This document shows, piece by piece, positions 7,081 to 9,073 of a DNA stretch of 9,073 nucleotides; the first letter of the stretch is position 1; each line of letters starts with the position of its first letter. The notes under the pieces were generated by a model. It saw nothing but the letters and a program-made list of their open reading frames with translations. It did not search any database and was not told the DNA's origin. The position numbers and the translations under genes were made by a program. The stretch is from Gammaproteobacteria bacterium (GTDB lineage: Bacteria > Pseudomonadota > Gammaproteobacteria > SZUA-229), in assembly GCA_011321985.1 (NCBI GenBank), contig DROB01000163.1:1-9073 (forward strand), given 5' to 3'.

Positions 7081-7682
7081 GCCCTGTAACGCCTCTGCAA
7101 TAATTTATCCCATGTTTTATCTGCTGACGGAGCCGGGAACCCGGGCTGATGCTCCAGCCATTTCCAGCCGGCTCCATTCTTATTTCCGCCATAGACAGGA
7201 TCTGCCAGCAAGGCTTCAAGGGTGTACGTCAGTAACATCGACACCCAGTTTCGCCCGGCACGACTTTTGACTATCACTGATATGATCGTCTCCTGTTGCA
7301 CCCCGGTTAACTGCAAAAAAGTTTTATCAAACCGTTCCTGTGTCAGTCCATCCAGCCAGCCAACACCACGGAAGATAAAGCCTTTATCTTCCGCATCTGC
7401 ATCCGGGTTTTCTATCGCATCATGAAGATAAATCGTCGCACCGATATCAGCTGCACCGGGTACCTCATCACCCGCCGGAAACAGGACTTCCTGAACCTGC
7501 GTGATGGTCTGCCAATGTGGATCATCCATCCAGTCCGGCAGACCGTTTACGGATACATTTTTTTCTATCGACTGACGCCGCTCGGCCAGAGCCACTGCAG
7601 GACAGGCAACGGCCAATGAGCCCAACAGACTCATCCGTGTCATAAATTCACGCCGTGATACATCTACGTGCTTATTCATCAT
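7077..7682 (-). CDS. Tat-signal small subunit, gluconate 2-dehydrogenase subunit 3 family
   Basis: A 201-residue protein (from the ATG at 7682) with a twin-arginine signal: SRREFM at 9-14, a hydrophobic run, and ALA as cleavage site at 31-33. The mature part matches the Gluconate_2-dh3 family: EVLFPAGDEVPGA (65-76), IYLHDAIENP (84-93) and LLADPVYGGNKNGAGW near 158-173. In related dehydrogenases this subunit escorts the FAD subunit through the Tat pore and is needed for its maturation. Its stop overlaps the GMC start by four bases, which suggests translational coupling and a stoichiometric complex. A TTG at 7700 in the same frame would add six residues; the ATG at 7682, or the next at 7679, is preferred because the Tat motif then sits near the N-terminus. 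The start overlaps the end of the thioredoxin-like gene by 11 bases. Confidence 0.88.
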   Translation of the reverse strand: MMNKHVDVSRREFMTRMSLLGSLAVACPAVALAERRQSIEKNVSVNGLPDWMDDPHWQTITQVQEVLFPAGDEVPGAADIGATIYLHDAIENPDADAEDKGFIFRGVGWLDGLTQERFDKTFLQLTGVQQETIISVIVKSRAGRNWVSMLLTYTLEALLADPVYGGNKNGAGWKWLEHQPGFPAPSADKTWDKLLQRRYRA

Positions 7683-8199
7683 GATTCTGCCAGCGATCAA
7701 AAAAAATCATGAAACGTCTTTCAGAATATTTTTTATCTTCCCGAAAATCAGCGGTATCTTGCGAATGCAGGATAGTACCCTCGCTATCGGTTATATACAT
7801 ATGAGGATAGCCTTTGGTCGGTGGAAAAGTTTTCATGAATTCAGCGTTATCATTTTCATCACTGACATTTACCTTGAGTACAACAAACGTTTTATACAAC
7901 CGTGATTGTACATCAGGGTGATCCTTGATAAAACGATCCAGTACATGGCACCAGCGACACCAGTCACCCCCTACTTCGATCAGCACTTTACGGTCTGTCG
8001 CTATAGCCAGCTTCAATGCGTCACGGCCATCGGCCATCGGATCACGACTTACATCATAATCATGGCTGTATGCCGGCAATGCATTGACCGCCTGTGATGC
8101 ATGTACGACTGAAAGATCCAGCAGTATCACGGAGACCTGAAAAAACAGGAGCATCGGAAAAAACAGGCGTATCGAGACAGGTGATAAAAAATGCTTCAT
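7672..8199 (-). CDS. Secreted thioredoxin-like protein (WCRWC)
   Basis: A 175-residue protein with a thioredoxin fold of the Thioredoxin_7/DUF255 kind. Residues 1-34 form a hydrophobic signal sequence ending VHA, so it acts in the periplasm or is anchored to the inner membrane. The active site is GGDWCRWC with C81 and C84, and the cis-proline is P132 in KGYPHMY. The wide hydrophobic run could also remain as an anchor. An in-frame GTG at 8262 would add 21 residues, but a plausible promoter (-10 at 8267-8272) would put the transcript start close to or past that GTG, so the ATG at 8199 is preferred; neither start has a clear ribosome binding site. It is the first gene of the cluster and overlaps the Tat subunit gene. 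It may keep cysteines of the exported complex reduced or help insert a cofactor; this is inference from position. Confidence 0.83.
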   Translation of the reverse strand: MKHFLSPVSIRLFFPMLLFFQVSVILLDLSVVHASQAVNALPAYSHDYDVSRDPMADGRDALKLAIATDRKVLIEVGGDWCRWCHVLDRFIKDHPDVQSRLYKTFVVLKVNVSDENDNAEFMKTFPPTKGYPHMYITDSEGTILHSQDTADFREDKKYSERRFMIFFDRWQNHDE

Positions 8200-8266
8200 G
8201 GTAATCAGGAACACAGTTACTAATAGTACGGAAATAAACCGGCACAGCGGCACTTTTGCCACCGTG

Positions 8267-8294
8267 TTTATAACATTACAGACAGCTATGATAA
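8267..8294 (-). promoter_or_regulatory. Candidate sigma-70 promoter of the dehydrogenase operon
   Basis: On the minus strand, TTATCA (8289-8294, four of six bases of TTGACA) is followed after 16 bp by TATAAA (8267-8272, five of six bases of TATAAT). Transcription would start near 8260, about 60 bases before the thioredoxin-like ATG at 8199. This is the best pair seen upstream of the operon, judged by eye. Confidence 0.4.
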
Positions 8295-8460
8295 TTGATA
8301 CAGGTTAATAATACCCGTGTTAATTATCAATATTATTGACAACCGGGTTAATGCACTAGTTCACAACATGGACGTAGCGAAATCAACAAAAGTAGTTGCA
8401 GAAGTATGAAGGACAATTGGCAAGACAGCAAACAGGACAAGTTCCATATCAAAATATTTT

Positions 8461-8484
8461 AAGGCTACTTGTTACAGTGGCCCT
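8461..8484 (-). terminator. Terminator-like hairpin after the small membrane protein gene
   Basis: On the minus strand, AGGGCCACT and AGTAGCCTT pair around a six-base loop (GTAACA), giving nine positions with one mismatch and one G-T pair. The stem is followed by AAAATATTTT rather than a clean T run. It lies 38 bp beyond the stop codon of the 132-residue gene, so it may end that transcript; efficiency is doubtful. Confidence 0.35.
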
Positions 8485-8522
8485 GAGATTAACGCTATTC
8501 AACCGGATTCTTTGTAAAAGAC

Positions 8523-8921
8523 TCAGAAAGTATCATCCGATTCCTGCTTCTCAATCCTGGCCTGATCCGTAGATGCCTTTTTTGGAGATGTTTTTTTCGG
8601 CCACATCAACTGACGCAAGTGGTGCCGTCGCATGACATTGGAAACAGCCTGGTATATCGACGAGAGCAACAGGGCGAAGATGATCGAAAGAACGATGTAA
8701 TGTGCTTTCCATATGAAAACATAGGATGCACGCAGATACCCGGCTGCCAGCATATCAAATGCCAGTTGAAAATTGGCCAGCATGGTATCGTGTGCTTCAG
8801 GTATGACAGTACCGAGCGATGCCGGATGTTTGTCTATCAAGAACCACAAGACCCAACCGACAATAAAATTTATGATAGAAAAATTCAGCATACTAATAGT
8901 ATTGAAATAAAGGATACGCAT
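8523..8921 (-). CDS. Small two-helix membrane protein of unknown function
   Basis: A 132-residue protein that I do not recognise. Two strongly hydrophobic segments are visible: about 12-30 (NFSIINFIVGWVLWFLI) and about 74-92 (YIVLSIIFALLLSSIYQAV). Between them is a roughly 40-residue stretch with several charged residues and histidines. The C-terminal 40 residues are hydrophilic, first basic (MRRHHLRQ, KKTSPKKAS) and then mixed and acidic (EKQESDDTF), which suits a cytoplasmic tail. The first ATG (8921) lies inside an arm of a perfect inverted repeat, and neither it nor the ATG at 8891 (residue 11) has a clear ribosome binding site. The true start may be 8891, leaving 122 residues. No partner gene on its strand is within the window. 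Frame length and coherent hydrophobic pattern favour a real gene. Confidence 0.62.
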   Translation of the reverse strand: MRILYFNTISMLNFSIINFIVGWVLWFLIDKHPASLGTVIPEAHDTMLANFQLAFDMLAAGYLRASYVFIWKAHYIVLSIIFALLLSSIYQAVSNVMRRHHLRQLMWPKKTSPKKASTDQARIEKQESDDTF

Positions 8922-9010
8922 TGTTCAAGACCGTCAGCCGCAGGGACGCGGATGCCGAGCCTATATGGACGTACTTGTTGCGTGTCTTGAACAATGCGTA
9001 TCCTTTATTT
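8905..9010. repeat. Perfect 27-bp inverted repeat with GC-rich 52-bp core
   Basis: The arms at 8905-8931 and 8984-9010 are exact reverse complements over 27 bp (GTCTTGAACAATGCG and the adjoining bases up to TTTATTT). They enclose a GC-rich core (8932-8983) containing a small CCGC/GCGG stem (8938-8951). From memory, the core and inner arms (GGACGTA...GTGTCTTG) resemble a dispersed extragenic palindrome seen in many gammaproteobacterial genomes; this is not verified. The left arm contains the annotated start codon of the 132-residue gene, and the right arm contains the same ATG on the other strand. As RNA the arms would form a very stable hairpin that hides that start codon. Confidence 0.8.
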
Positions 9011-9073
9011 TCGTTTCAGTAATAAGTCAGTTTATATACTAAAAAGCGGTTGCTGTATCATCGGAAAAAACAA

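Larger units (their letters stand above)
8200..8522. other. Non-coding region with palindromes and GTTAAT repeats
   Basis: No ORF of note lies in this 323-bp spacer between the thioredoxin-like gene and the small membrane protein. Besides the promoter and hairpin listed separately, it holds three direct copies of GTTAAT (8304-8309, 8319-8324, 8347-8352). It also has an inverted pair ACCCG (8313-8317) / CGGGT (8344-8348) and the small palindrome TCAAT-ATT-ATTGA (8327-8339). They cluster just upstream of the candidate promoter, where an activator would bind. Two tiny overlapping plus-strand ORFs (8368-8409 and 8406-8462) lack ribosome binding sites and are not taken as genes. Confidence 0.45.

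Noticed and set aside
8336..8341. Perfect TTGACA on the plus strand, as a promoter
   Set aside because: No -10-like hexamer at 16-18 bp and no downstream gene on the plus strand.
8368..8462. Two tiny overlapping plus-strand ORFs (13 and 18 residues)
   Set aside because: No Shine-Dalgarno sequence, no recognisable peptide, and lengths expected by chance in AT-rich DNA.
8619..8990. 123-residue plus-strand ORF opposite the small membrane protein
   Set aside because: It is antisense to a more coherent hydrophobic gene, has an irregular composition and runs through the inverted repeat.
8905..9010. Integron attC site
   Set aside because: The arms lack the RYYYAAC/GTTRRRY core boxes and no integrase or cassette-like ORF series is present.
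8994..9073. Plus-strand ORF open to the window end, beginning MRILYF
   Set aside because: Its first six codons come from the inverted-repeat arm and the rest shows no recognisable protein pattern or ribosome binding site. With only 26 codons visible it cannot be called a gene.

Overview
The window looks like chromosomal DNA of a gammaproteobacterium. The main reason is an L,D-transpeptidase of the LdtD (YcbB) type followed directly by a Tat-exported DUF882/M15 endopeptidase of the MepK (YcbK) type, the same order as in enterobacteria. Mixed base composition and two unrelated palindromic intergenic elements also fit a free-living or symbiotic gammaproteobacterium. The species cannot be named from the sequence.

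Layout, left to right. Positions 1-322 are an AT-rich spacer without a convincing gene. It ends in a 9-codon leader ORF that overlaps the next start codon. Positions 323-2616 (+) hold the cell-wall pair ldtD and mepK: one makes 3-3 peptidoglycan cross-links and the other belongs to a family that cuts such links. Everything downstream is on the minus strand. At 2632-2868 is a 78-residue protein that looks like the two terminal helices of a flagellar rod/hook protein without the middle. At 2922-3116 is a long imperfect palindrome (MITE-like) that reaches the stop codon of the next gene. At 3111-4832 is an AT-rich gene for a membrane-anchored, TPR-rich, DUF4034-like protein.

Positions 4909-8199 (read right to left) form a probable operon: a secreted thioredoxin-like protein, a Tat-signal subunit of the gluconate 2-dehydrogenase subunit 3 family, a GMC flavoprotein, and a GFA/CENP-V zinc protein. 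The first three genes overlap each other, and the fourth starts 51 bp further on. The flavoprotein has no signal peptide and would be expected to leave the cytoplasm folded, carried by its Tat-bearing partner. No cytochrome c gene accompanies it, and its two usual catalytic positions (His and Asn) appear to be Leu and Pro. The substrate and electron acceptor are therefore open. This cluster is the best candidate in the window for something undescribed.

Positions 8200-8522 are non-coding, with a candidate operon promoter, three GTTAAT repeats, small palindromes and a terminator-like hairpin. At 8523-8921 (-) is a small two-helix membrane protein of unknown function. Its start codon lies inside one arm of a perfect 27-bp inverted repeat (8905-8931 / 8984-9010) with a GC-rich 52-bp core. 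The window ends shortly after this element.
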